Of a stretch of 64,000 nucleotides of DNA, positions 16,535 through 25,679 are shown one piece after another; position 1 is the stretch's first letter, and each line of letters opens with the position of its first letter. The stretch covers positions 434,001 through 498,000 of the forward strand of contig JAVJNT010000002.1 in NCBI GenBank assembly GCA_040217175.1, in the 5' to 3' direction. The notes under the pieces were generated by a model. The model was not told the origin of the DNA. It saw only the letters and a list, made by a program, of their open reading frames with translations, and did not search any database. The stretch is from Phycisphaerales bacterium (GTDB taxonomy: Bacteria; Planctomycetota; Phycisphaerae; Phycisphaerales; UBA1924). The position numbers and the translations under genes were made by a program.

Positions 16535-17929
16535 ATGCAGACGAAGAGCACCGTTGGAGTGATCCTGGCCGCTGGTGTCGCAGCGAGCGCGTTCGGCCAG
16601 TGCGAGCCGGCGTGGGATGGCCAGGTCGGCAACCCCGGCGTCGATCGCGGGTACGTCCAGCCCATGATAAATTGGGACGACGGCAGCGGTGAACGGCTGT
16701 ACGTCGGTGGTTCGTTCGGCGGCATCATCGGTGTGCCGGGCAGCACGAGCCTCGCATCCTGGGATCGCGACAGCGACACGTGGTCACGCGTTGGTACGCC
16801 CGGGCTGAGCACCGGCAGCACCAACGGGTTCCTGACCAACATCATGCCCTTCGAAGTGTTCGGCGAGGAGCGACTGGTGGTCGCGGGGTTCTTCGCGAGC
16901 GCGGGCGGCGTGGCCGACACGAGGTCGATCGCGGCGTGGAACGGCGACGAGTGGGTGTCGATGGGCGCCGGCCTGCCCGCACCGCAGAGCATCTGGGCGA
17001 TGATCACGGCCGACGTCGGCGACGGCGAGAACATGATCATCGGCGGTGCGTGGCCCGAGATCGGTGGCGCTTTCGGAGCCGACCTGGCGCAGTGGGATGG
17101 AGACGAGTGGCTGCCCGTCGGCGATGGCACGGGGATCACGGGTACGTTCAGCCCGACCGTGTTCAGCCTTGAGGCCTTCGATGACGGGACGGGGCCGGCC
17201 CTCTACGCCGGCGGCCGGTTCGACTCGATCGGCGGCGCATTCAACACCAGCATGCTGGGTCGCTTTAACGGCACCTCGTGGGAGGCGGTGGGCGGGGGCC
17301 TGACCGCCGGGAGCGTGACGTCGCAGATCGGCGCGATGACGGTGTTCGATGACGGCACCGGCCCGGCGCTCTACGTCGGCGGCAGCAACGTGCGGGCTTC
17401 GGGCGCGCCCTTCGCCAGCGTGTACAAGTGGGACGGCGTGGCGTGGTCGGCCGTCGGTCAGGAGTTTGGCGGCCGCGTGACCGACTTCCAGGTCTGGGAC
17501 GATGGCACCGGTCCGGCCCTGTACGTTGCCGGCACGGCCGTCCCGCCCATCGAGTACCTCGCGAAGCTGGTCGACGATGAGTGGGTTCCGGTCGATGGTG
17601 GCATCGCGAGCCAACCCGCGACGAGCGGCTCGTTCGCCAGCGTCTTTGGCCTGCACGTCTGGGACGATGATCTGTACGTGGCCGGCAACTTCACGCTCGT
17701 GGGCGATCCCGCCGTGGATGTGCGCGGGCTCGTCCGGCGCACGGGATGCGTGGGCTCGGCGTGCTTTGCCGACTTCAACGAGGACGGCGTGCTGGACATC
17801 TTCGACTTCCTGGCGTTCCAGAACGCGTTCGACGCCGGCGACCTGGCGGCCGATTGCACGGAAGACGGCTCGCTGGACATCTTCGACTTCCTGTGCTTCC
17901 AGAACGCGTTCGACGCGGGCTGCGAGTGA
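16535..17929 (+). CDS. Secreted beta-propeller-like protein with GC-type dockerin tail (paralogue B)
   Basis: 464 residues from ATG 16535 with AGGAGG nine bases upstream. The signal peptide MQTKSTVGVILAAGVAASAFG precedes QCEPAWDGQVGNPGVDRGYV, which closely mirrors the mature start of paralogue A (QCTPAWDVSIGNPGVDDGYV). The body repeats FDDGTGPALY.GG and LSTGSTNGFLT are shared with it. The tail (about 412-464) has DFNEDGVLDIFDFLAFQN and DCTEDGSLDIFDFLCFQN and ends GCE. Tandem duplication with divergence is the simplest reading. Function unknown; probably surface-exposed. Confidence 0.8.
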   Translation: MQTKSTVGVILAAGVAASAFGQCEPAWDGQVGNPGVDRGYVQPMINWDDGSGERLYVGGSFGGIIGVPGSTSLASWDRDSDTWSRVGTPGLSTGSTNGFLTNIMPFEVFGEERLVVAGFFASAGGVADTRSIAAWNGDEWVSMGAGLPAPQSIWAMITADVGDGENMIIGGAWPEIGGAFGADLAQWDGDEWLPVGDGTGITGTFSPTVFSLEAFDDGTGPALYAGGRFDSIGGAFNTSMLGRFNGTSWEAVGGGLTAGSVTSQIGAMTVFDDGTGPALYVGGSNVRASGAPFASVYKWDGVAWSAVGQEFGGRVTDFQVWDDGTGPALYVAGTAVPPIEYLAKLVDDEWVPVDGGIASQPATSGSFASVFGLHVWDDDLYVAGNFTLVGDPAVDVRGLVRRTGCVGSACFADFNEDGVLDIFDFLAFQNAFDAGDLAADCTEDGSLDIFDFLCFQNAFDAGCE

Positions 17930-17944
17930 TAGCCGCAGGCTTGG

Positions 17945-18703
17945 TCAGCGCTGGTCGAATTGCTTGAGCTTCAGGCGAGTGCGGTGGTGCTCGGGCGCCA
18001 CGGTGCCGCCGGCCGTCTGGCCCTTCATGTAGTCCTTCTGCCACGTGTCGGTGCCGCCCTGGTGGCGGGTGATGGCCTGCTGTCGGCTGGCGGCCCAGCT
18101 CAGGTAGGCATTCTGCGTGGCAGGCTCCTTCTCGATGTTGATCGCGCCCGGCTCGGTCCACTCGAGGAGCGCGAGCGGGTAGGGCATGATCATGCAGATG
18201 GGCTCGCCCTTGCGGAACCAGACGTCGGTGCCGCGCTTCATGATCTTCCAGTTCATCGTGAACGTGCTGGGCGACCAATCGGTCTCGACCAAGCCGTCGA
18301 GCGGGACGGCGTAGTCCTTCGGGTAGTTGGTGGCGCCGCGGACGAACAGGCCGATCTTGGGCGGCGTGCGGAACAGCCAAGGCAGGCGGAAGGTGACGAT
18401 GCCGCTGCCGAAGTGGCTGACGATGAACTGGTCGATGCCCTTGGGCCCATCGTGGACCTTGACGGCCAGCGCGTCGGGCGCGTCCTTGCCGTTCCACTTC
18501 ATCGAGACCGTGGCCGGGCAGGGGATGACCCAGCCGCTCTGGTTGGCCATGGCCAGGGGCAGGCATCGATACGCCCCCTTGCCGGGGGTCTTGTCCATCC
18601 ACTCGCGGGTGGGGCCGGCGGGCTCGATCGTCCAGCCCGAGGCGTCGCTGACGACGTAGGCCGTCAGGGGGCAGGGGCCGTCGATGGTGATGGTTTCGGG
18701 CAT
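17945..18703 (-). CDS. DUF6065 family protein
   Basis: 252 residues from ATG 18703, preceded by GAGGAG; the longer upstream frame reaches into the recA promoter and is rejected. Family-typical features are REWMDKTPGKGAYRCLPLAM, NQSGWVIPCP, SHFGSGIVTFRLPWLFRT, and an acidic/basic C-terminal segment with NAYLSWAASRQQ. No signal peptide or membrane segment. The family has no established function; the compact beta-rich pattern resembles a cupin-like fold, which I cannot confirm. It is divergent from recA and convergent with paralogue B. Confidence 0.65.
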   Translation of the reverse strand: MPETITIDGPCPLTAYVVSDASGWTIEPAGPTREWMDKTPGKGAYRCLPLAMANQSGWVIPCPATVSMKWNGKDAPDALAVKVHDGPKGIDQFIVSHFGSGIVTFRLPWLFRTPPKIGLFVRGATNYPKDYAVPLDGLVETDWSPSTFTMNWKIMKRGTDVWFRKGEPICMIMPYPLALLEWTEPGAINIEKEPATQNAYLSWAASRQQAITRHQGGTDTWQKDYMKGQTAGGTVAPEHHRTRLKLKQFDQR

Positions 18704-18782
18704 GGGGTCTCGCTCCTCGGGTGTCTGCCCGCCAGCATACGGGGCCGGGGGCGGGGCAACGAAAACTTCACACAGATCATGA

Positions 18783-18820
18783 CCCGAACACTTGACCGCC
18801 TGTTCGGGCTCTGGTACACT
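18783..18820 (+). promoter_or_regulatory. recA promoter with an inverted repeat over the -35 (candidate SOS operator)
   Basis: TTGACC (18792-18797), 17-bp spacer and TACACT (18815-18820) form a good sigma-70 promoter 161 bp before the recA ATG. A perfect 8-bp inverted repeat, CCCGAACA (18783-18790) and TGTTCGGG (18801-18808), brackets the -35. GAAC/GTTC half-sites are those of LexA boxes in several phyla, although the usual spacing is shorter (N4). Binding here would block RNA polymerase. Confidence 0.6.
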
Positions 18821-18981
18821 CGGCCGGCCGGGCACGCGACCAGCGCCGCCCCCGGCCCCCGACGCCCTTCGGTCATGGTGGACCGGGCCCGGGCCACGAG
18901 CGCTGCAGCGGCGTGACGCCCGGCTGGAGAACGAGATTCTCCCGCAGGCCACGGCACGCCGAAGACATCTGGAGGTGCCCT

Positions 18982-20181
<1,200 letters not shown>

Positions 20182-20223
20182 GGCCAAGGAGCCGCACGCG
20201 GGCCGCCCGAGCCCGGGCGGCGG

Positions 20224-20253
20224 TTGCTCCGGGGCGGGGATGCGTGCTACACT
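20224..20253 (+). promoter_or_regulatory. Promoter of tRNA-Leu(CAG)
   Basis: TTGCTC (20224-20229), 18-bp spacer, and TACACT (20248-20253) with an extended TG two bases before it. The -10 ends 24 bp before the tRNA 5' end, so a short 5' leader of about 18 nt is expected. Confidence 0.6.
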
Positions 20254-20277
20254 CCCCACCGCCATCTGGCAGCCACC

Positions 20278-20363
20278 GCGGATGTGGCGGAATTGGCAGA
20301 CGCGCTAGGTTCAGGTCCTAGTGGGAGTAAAATCCCGTGGAGGTTCGACTCCTCTCATCCGCA
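20278..20363 (+). tRNA. tRNA-Leu (anticodon CAG)
   Basis: 86-nt class II tRNA. The acceptor stem is GCGGATG / CATCCGC with discriminator A. The anticodon arm CTAGG-TTCAGGT-CCTAG shows CAG, reading CUG, the major Leu codon in GC-rich genes. A long variable arm and GGTTCGACTCC T-arm are present. CCA is not encoded. A rho-independent terminator follows at once. Confidence 0.95.
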
Positions 20364-20371
20364 CTCTGAAG

Positions 20372-20396
20372 CCCCGGGCAGGTCCCGGGGTTTTTT
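20372..20396 (+). terminator. Intrinsic terminator of the tRNA-Leu transcript
   Basis: CCCCGGG (20372-20378), 5-nt loop, CCCGGGG (20384-20390) and TTTTTT. It is a textbook rho-independent terminator. The T-run overlaps the stop codon of the convergent hydrolase gene. Confidence 0.9.
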
Positions 20397-21729
20397 ATTT
20401 GCCGCCGTTGGTTTCGTCAGCGCCCAGGTGCGTGCGAAAGAACTCGATCATCACCCGGAAGGCCTCTCGCCGGACGGCGGCGTCGTGGCGATCCAGCGGG
20501 GTGTAGGCGTGGCCCGATAGGCCGTGGCCGGCCTCGCGGTCGACGATCAGAAGGGTCTCGAGCCCCGCGGCGTCGCGGCGCTCCTTGATGTTGCGGACCA
20601 TGTCGCCCGAGTCCCAGGTCGTGTCGCCGTCGCCACCGACGAGCATGACGGGCTCATCGATGATCTCGACCTCGATGCGGGCCTCGGCGATGCGATCGGG
20701 GTTGGCCAGGCGGCCGGCGTCGTGGGCCAGGCGGATCTTGACGGGCTGGTCTCGCTGGCCCTTGGCGAACTCGGCACCCATGCCCAGGTAGGGAACGAAG
20801 GGCAGCGGCTCGCCCTCCCAGCTAAAGCTGCTGGGCGACGGCTGGCCGCGGCCGACGCCCCACCCCTCCCAGATCACGTCGCTGGGCACGTAGGCGACGA
20901 TGGCGGCGAAGCCTTCGATGCGGCTTGCGCCGGCGAGGGCGAACTCGCCGCCCTTGGAGACGCCCCAAATGCCGATGCGCTCGCCGTCGAGGTCGTCTCG
21001 CGTGCGGATCCAGTCTCGCGCGTCGCGAAGTGGTTCGAGCGGGAGGTTCGCGAACGCTCGCGGCAGCTCGGGGAACTTCTGCTCCTGGTCTCCCCAGGCG
21101 GGCGAGTGGTACGGCAGACCGAGCACGGCGAAGCCCCGCGAAGCGAGCTGGCGGCCGACGCTGCGGGCAGCGCCGTCGTTGCCCTCCGATCCGCCGAGCG
21201 CGATGACGACCGGCAGTCGATCGTCGCCGGGCGGTCGCATGAGGAACGCACCTGGCATCGAGTCGCCGACGGGGATCTCGACGAGGTCGTCGCGGCCTCG
21301 GAGCAGCTCGACCTCGCCCGTCGCGTCGGGCATGCCGTCGGCGTCGGCGTCCACCGAGAACGTGACGAGCCCCCAGGCACGCGACGTTGCTGGGGGATCG
21401 GCTTGCGGCTCGGCGCGCTGCATCGACCAGAACAGGCCGGTGGGGTCGGCGCCGGTCCATCGGCCCGCGACCGGCGCATCGGCCATGGGATCGATGCGAC
21501 CTTGCTCGTCGGCGCGGAACGCGGCGGAAGCGTCGTACCAGGCTCGCGAGCGGTTGTTAAATCGCGAAGCGTTGATGATCGCGAGCGAGCCCGGCTCGAG
21601 GCCATGGACTCGCACGGAGACTGGATCGCCGGCGAGGACTTTCGCCTGCTCGATGATGATCTCGGGCTGGGCGACTGTGGCGCTCGACAGAGCGATGGTT
21701 GAAACAAGGATGCTCGCGCTCTTCATCAT
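20395..21729 (-). CDS. Acyl-CoA thioesterase/BAAT-like alpha/beta hydrolase, exported
   Basis: 444 residues. The N-terminus MMKSASILVSTIALSSATVAQ is a signal peptide. An N-terminal Ig-like domain (to about 130) matches the BAAT/acyl-CoA thioesterase N-domain. The C-terminal alpha/beta hydrolase has nucleophile elbow GVSKG near residue 255, acid in GGDGDTTWDSG near 366, and His in REAGHGLSG near 405. Ser at the nucleophile is typical of thioesterases, where BAAT itself has Cys. Export is odd for an acyl-CoA enzyme, so the substrate may be another ester or an acylated small molecule. No SD is obvious. The stop lies in the T-run of the tRNA terminator. Confidence 0.75.
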   Translation of the reverse strand: MMKSASILVSTIALSSATVAQPEIIIEQAKVLAGDPVSVRVHGLEPGSLAIINASRFNNRSRAWYDASAAFRADEQGRIDPMADAPVAGRWTGADPTGLFWSMQRAEPQADPPATSRAWGLVTFSVDADADGMPDATGEVELLRGRDDLVEIPVGDSMPGAFLMRPPGDDRLPVVIALGGSEGNDGAARSVGRQLASRGFAVLGLPYHSPAWGDQEQKFPELPRAFANLPLEPLRDARDWIRTRDDLDGERIGIWGVSKGGEFALAGASRIEGFAAIVAYVPSDVIWEGWGVGRGQPSPSSFSWEGEPLPFVPYLGMGAEFAKGQRDQPVKIRLAHDAGRLANPDRIAEARIEVEIIDEPVMLVGGDGDTTWDSGDMVRNIKERRDAAGLETLLIVDREAGHGLSGHAYTPLDRHDAAVRREAFRVMIEFFRTHLGADETNGGK

Positions 21730-21953
21730 GGCGTATTACTCGCTGTGCTCGTTCCCAAGCGTTCGGGCAGCCGGACGGCACCGCAGTCGGAACACCGTTC
21801 GGCCCGTTGTGTCCCCTCGATGCGCCCCAGCGGTGAGCCCGCCCGAATATCGAGGAAGCCCGAGCCTTGTTGGGATGGTCATGCCGGCGTGCCTGGCGTG
21901 CGATCAAGCTTGCAATGCATCGCCGGATCGGGAGTCCCCGTGACGAGCGTCAA

Positions 21954-22037
21954 TGCCGGAGGGGGGACTCGAACCCCCACTCTGTTGCCAGAAGTGGATT
22001 TTGAATCCACCGCGTCTGCCAATTCCGCCACTCCGGC
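21954..22037 (-). tRNA. tRNA-Leu (anticodon CAA)
   Basis: 84-nt class II tRNA on the minus strand. The acceptor is GCCGGAG / CTCCGGC with discriminator A. The anticodon arm GTGGA-TTCAAAA-TCCAC shows CAA, reading UUG. The variable arm can pair CTG/CAG, and the T-arm GGGGG-TTCGAGT-CCCCC is clear. CCA is not encoded. A TACACT -10 element (22048-22053, minus strand) lies 10 bp upstream. Confidence 0.95.
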
Positions 22038-22106
22038 GTGGGCGAGGAGTGTAGGGGCGACGCGGTTGTCGGTCCGCCCAACCACCCAGTGCTGGTCGAG
22101 CACGGA

Positions 22107-23000
22107 TCAACGATCGTCTTCGAGCACCTGGGCCAGCGTTCGCCTTGCGAGCCGTTCTATGTGAGGATGTCGGTCGCGGTAGTAGGGCAATTGGATGGCG
22201 GCGATGCTGAGCGCCCAGCCGCGTGCCCGAGCCCAGCGGGCATCGTCAGCCCCGGTTGCCGCCCGGAATGCCTGCCGTTGTCGCGGGCCGAGCTCGAACC
22301 AGGCGAAAGCGAGATCGCAGGCGGGATCGCCGACCGCGAGACCGCCAAAGTCGATGACGCCGGCGAGGTCGCCGCTGGCGACGATCAGGTTTCCGCCGTG
22401 CAGGTCGCCGTGGATCCACGCGTGGTCGACCGCCGCCTCGGCGTCGAGCGACCGCTCCCAGATGGCCGCGAGGCGCTCAACGGGCACGGCGTCCGCGATC
22501 TGGTCGAGCGCCGTTCTCGTTGCGGCGTCGCGTTCGGTGAGGGGTACGCCCCGACCGAAGTTGTGGTCGCCCGGCACGGGACCGCCCGCTGCGTCAAACG
22601 TCGAGAGCTCGTTGATAAACCTGGCAACACTGCTTCCGAGTGCATCGCGGTTGGCGTGAGACGCGGACCACGCGGCCTCGCCCTCAAGCCAGGGGACGAC
22701 GGACCAGGGGCCCAGGAATCGCTCGGTGGCTTCGCCGACGAACAACGGCGTCGAGATCGGGACCGAGAGCATGGGAGCGATGCGCGGCAGCCAGGCCTGC
22801 TCTTTCCGGCATTGCGTCGCCGCCGCTGCCGACGTGGGAAAGCGGATCGCGAGTTCGCGTCCCAGTCGGAACAGCACGTGCGCGGTACCGCCGACGGGGC
22901 ACGGCACGATTTCGAGGTCGGCCAGCGTCGGGCACTGCTCCGACAACAGGAGCCTTGCCTGCGCGGCATCGATCGAGAGGCGGTCCGCATCGGCCATCAT
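22107..23000 (-). CDS. Aminoglycoside phosphotransferase-fold (APH) kinase
   Basis: 297 residues. The APH family signature is strong: catalytic loop WIHGDLHGGNLIV, metal-binding VIDFGGLAVGDPACDLA, and an N-lobe with ELAIRFP in place of the ATP-binding Lys strand. A C-terminal helical segment (PRQRQAFRAATG) completes the fold. Members phosphorylate antibiotics, sugars or other small metabolites; the chromosomal single-gene setting gives no evidence for resistance, so the substrate is open. Two start codons are adjacent (MM). Confidence 0.82.
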   Translation of the reverse strand: MMADADRLSIDAAQARLLLSEQCPTLADLEIVPCPVGGTAHVLFRLGRELAIRFPTSAAAATQCRKEQAWLPRIAPMLSVPISTPLFVGEATERFLGPWSVVPWLEGEAAWSASHANRDALGSSVARFINELSTFDAAGGPVPGDHNFGRGVPLTERDAATRTALDQIADAVPVERLAAIWERSLDAEAAVDHAWIHGDLHGGNLIVASGDLAGVIDFGGLAVGDPACDLAFAWFELGPRQRQAFRAATGADDARWARARGWALSIAAIQLPYYRDRHPHIERLARRTLAQVLEDDR

Positions 23001-23080
23001 CGCCCCCCGTGCGGCAATGCTAGCGCGACGGCCTCAGGACGAGTCGTTTGGTTGACTGCGTTGACCGAGGGCCAACTGGG

Positions 23081-23485
23081 TCAGCCTGCGGCAGCGGAGG
23101 GGACGTTCGCGAGCGCTTCATGGATGGTGGCGAGCAGGTCGGCGGTCGCGAATGGCTTGTGGATGACGGCAAACGCGCCCAGGGCCGCTGCCGAGCGGTC
23201 GATGGAGTCGGCCGCCGAACCGGTGAGGTAGATGACGGGCGTCTGCTGCAGTTCCTCGATCTTCTGGAGCCTGGCCTGGACGCTGAAGCCGTTGCCCGCG
23301 GGCATGTTGACGTCGAGCACGATGAGGTCTGGGCGAGCGTGCGTCGCGCGGTCGACGGCCGAGTAGCCGTCCTGCGCCGTCACGACGGCGAAGCCCTCGG
23401 CTTCGAGCCGGAGCCTCAGAGCGGTGAGCAACGCGGTATCGTCGTCGGCGATGAGGATGGTCGGTCCCGTGTTCGGCTTGGACAT
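23081..23485 (-). CDS. Single-domain response regulator
   Basis: 134 residues from ATG 23485. Receiver motifs: ILIADDD, phosphoacceptor in LIVLDVNMPAGNG, Thr in YLTGS, and Lys in VIHKPF. No output domain. It is the last gene of a three-gene minus-strand group (receiver-kinase, regulator, regulator) and is separated from the preceding regulator by 25 bp. It probably relays or dampens phosphoryl flow from the linked kinase. Confidence 0.9.
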   Translation of the reverse strand: MSKPNTGPTILIADDDTALLTALRLRLEAEGFAVVTAQDGYSAVDRATHARPDLIVLDVNMPAGNGFSVQARLQKIEELQQTPVIYLTGSAADSIDRSAAALGAFAVIHKPFATADLLATIHEALANVPSAAAG

Positions 23486-23510
23486 GGCTCTGGCTCCATC
23501 GATGTTGTGA

Positions 23511-23906
23511 TCAGGCGGCGTCGGCGGTCGTCGGGTCGGCATCGTCGTCGATGCGTTCGATGATCGCCAGGATGTCTTTCGAGTCGTACGGCTTGGAAAG
23601 GAACGCGGTCGCGCCGAGCTCGCGAGCGCGGTGCTTGGCGTCTTCCTGGGCGTGGGCCGATAGGAACACGATCGGCGTGCGGCTAAGCCGTGGCATTCGA
23701 CGGATGCGCTCGAACGTCTCGAATCCGTCGATGTCGGGCATGCGGATGTCGAGGATGATGATCGATGGCTCGTGCACCGCGGCGGCCTCGACGCCCGCCA
23801 AGCCATTGATGGCGTGATACACCTCGTGCCCGTGGGCTTCCAGGCGGGTCATGAGGGCGCCGGTGATGGCCGGCTCGTCATCGATGATCAACACGGACTT
23901 AGCCAT
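23511..23906 (-). CDS. Single-domain response regulator
   Basis: 131 residues. Receiver motifs: LIIDDEP, phosphoacceptor in IIILDIRMPDIDG, Ser in FLSAHA, and Lys in FLSKPYDSKD. It ends in an acidic tail with no output domain. Its ATG lies inside the end of the receiver-kinase gene (8-bp overlap), so the two are translationally coupled and probably partners. Confidence 0.9.
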   Translation of the reverse strand: MAKSVLIIDDEPAITGALMTRLEAHGHEVYHAINGLAGVEAAAVHEPSIIILDIRMPDIDGFETFERIRRMPRLSRTPIVFLSAHAQEDAKHRARELGATAFLSKPYDSKDILAIIERIDDDADPTTADAA

Positions 23907-25467
23907 AAGACGGAATCTCCACGCGGTGGACGAGTTGGTCGTTCAAGAATGATTCGGCATCTTCGAGTTGGCGGACGCCGAGGACGGTGATGCGTAATGG
24001 CTGATCGAGTTGCTTTAAGACACGCAAGGCAGATTCCCAGTAGAGCTCCTGGATGCGATCGGCCCACTCCTGCGGGCGATATCCGACGCCGATGAGGAAG
24101 ACGCCGCCGTCTTCCGCGACGGGGAGCGCGAGATCGGTGGCTCGCGACACCGATCCCAGGAAGGCCTGGAGGTCGTCCTGGGTCATCTCGGGCGCCAACG
24201 CCTCGACGTGGAGCATCGTGATGGGTGTGGATTCCTCCTGGCGATCGATCCAGGCGAGATAGCCCCGGATGATGCTGTCGGTATCGGCGCGCGGCATGCT
24301 GAACGAGAACGTCGAACCACTGCCCTCGCGCGATCGCACCTTGGCCAGGCCCAGGTTGATGCCCGTGAGCTCGCGGACGATGCTGAGGCCCAGGCCGAAG
24401 CTCTTGGTGTTGCTGTCGTGGGTGGCGTTTCCCTGCCGGAAACGCTCGAAGAGCTGTTCGCGCTGCAGCTCGCTCATGCCCGGTCCCTCATCGATGACCC
24501 GAAGCTCGACCGTGTGGTCGTCGCCGACCTCGGCCTGCACGGTGACGGTCGTCTGGGTGGGAGCATACTTGATGGCGTTAACGACGAGGTTGGTGAGTGT
24601 TCGCCTGGCCTTATCGATGTCGATCCAGACGAGGGGCAACTCGTCGGGGACGTCGCGTACGAGGGTGATGTCCCGGCGCTGGGCACGTCGCTGCAAGATG
24701 GTCCAGCAGGTGTCGATGATCTCATGGACGTCGTGGGCACGCCGGTCGACGCGCAGCGTTCCCGCGCGGAGCTTGCTGCTGTCCAGGAAGTCGTCGACGA
24801 GCTGGGCGAGGTCTCTGGTGGCGTTGCCGATGAAGTCCAGGAACTCGCACTGCTTCTCGGAGACCGGCCCGCCGATGCCATCGGCCATGATCGAGGCGAA
24901 TTCTTGGATGACGGCCAGCGGCGTGCGGAACTCGTGGGCGACGTCCTCGACGAACCGGTGTGCCGAGTTGCTGAGCAGCTCGAGTCGGTCGCCCTTGATT
25001 CGCAGGTCGTCGTTGGCACGCTCGAGCTGCCTGGTGAGTTCGCGGGCGGTTTGCTCGAGGTTGAATCGCCGCAGGGCATCGAGGATGACGTGTCGGAGAC
25101 CGTCGCCCTGCTCGAACACCGTCTGCTTGTTGATGTAGTCGGTCGCTCCGCGGCGGAAGACCGCGGCGGCGATGTCCTCATGGCCGCACGAGGTCATGAC
25201 GATCGCGGGCCCCCGATCGATGTCGACCAGGTCGGGCAGCCACGCCGCAGCGGTGTCCGATGCGAACTTGTAGTCGCACATGAACAGGCACCGCTCCGTG
25301 GTCGACGCTTCCAGGGCTTGGGCTGGATGAGAGAACTCCGAGAATTGGAGATCGACGCCAGCGTCTCGCAGGGCGGCCCCGACGGCCACACGCGTGAGCT
25401 CCGCGTGGTCTTCGTCGTCGTCGATGATGACGACGTGGAGGCGTGAGATGGTCTGGACGTATTCCAA
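23899..25467 (-). CDS. Receiver-histidine kinase with a degenerate GGDEF-like C-terminus
   Basis: 522 residues from TTG 25467, chosen because GGAGG precedes it and the receiver begins there (LHVVIIDDDEDHAELTR); codons upstream look non-coding. Order: receiver 8-130 (phosphoacceptor in FMCDYKF, Lys in YINKQ), a helical linker, HisKA with VAHEFRTPLAVIQE near residue 175, HATPase with NAIKYAPT, DEGPGMS and FGLGLSIVRE to about 385. The last ~130 residues (ITMLHVEALAPEM, then DLALPVAEDGGVFLIGVG and RITVLGV) follow the strand pattern of a GGDEF domain but lack the GGDEF motif, so no diguanylate cyclase activity is expected. Soluble. Divergent from the GAF-PAS kinase. Confidence 0.85.
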   Translation of the reverse strand: MEYVQTISRLHVVIIDDDEDHAELTRVAVGAALRDAGVDLQFSEFSHPAQALEASTTERCLFMCDYKFASDTAAAWLPDLVDIDRGPAIVMTSCGHEDIAAAVFRRGATDYINKQTVFEQGDGLRHVILDALRRFNLEQTARELTRQLERANDDLRIKGDRLELLSNSAHRFVEDVAHEFRTPLAVIQEFASIMADGIGGPVSEKQCEFLDFIGNATRDLAQLVDDFLDSSKLRAGTLRVDRRAHDVHEIIDTCWTILQRRAQRRDITLVRDVPDELPLVWIDIDKARRTLTNLVVNAIKYAPTQTTVTVQAEVGDDHTVELRVIDEGPGMSELQREQLFERFRQGNATHDSNTKSFGLGLSIVRELTGINLGLAKVRSREGSGSTFSFSMPRADTDSIIRGYLAWIDRQEESTPITMLHVEALAPEMTQDDLQAFLGSVSRATDLALPVAEDGGVFLIGVGYRPQEWADRIQELYWESALRVLKQLDQPLRITVLGVRQLEDAESFLNDQLVHRVEIPSYG

Positions 25468-25679
25468 GTCGGAGCCCTCCGAGCAACCCCGGATCGGCTG
25501 ACTCGGGGCACCGCTACAGCGGGCAGCAGCCGTCTTGAGCGGGGCTTTCCGCCCGTGCGGCCTGGGTCGGTCGTGCGGGCCGTCAGATAACCCGGAATCT
25601 GGCGTCGGGCTGTTTTGGCGTGAAGGAGCCGGACGGCCTGACCGATGCCCCAATGAAGGACTTTCAGGAGGTTGTCGGA

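Noticed and set aside
22107-23000. Antibiotic resistance gene
   Set aside because: The APH fold is common in metabolic kinases; there is no mobile context and no close match to a known resistance enzyme by eye.
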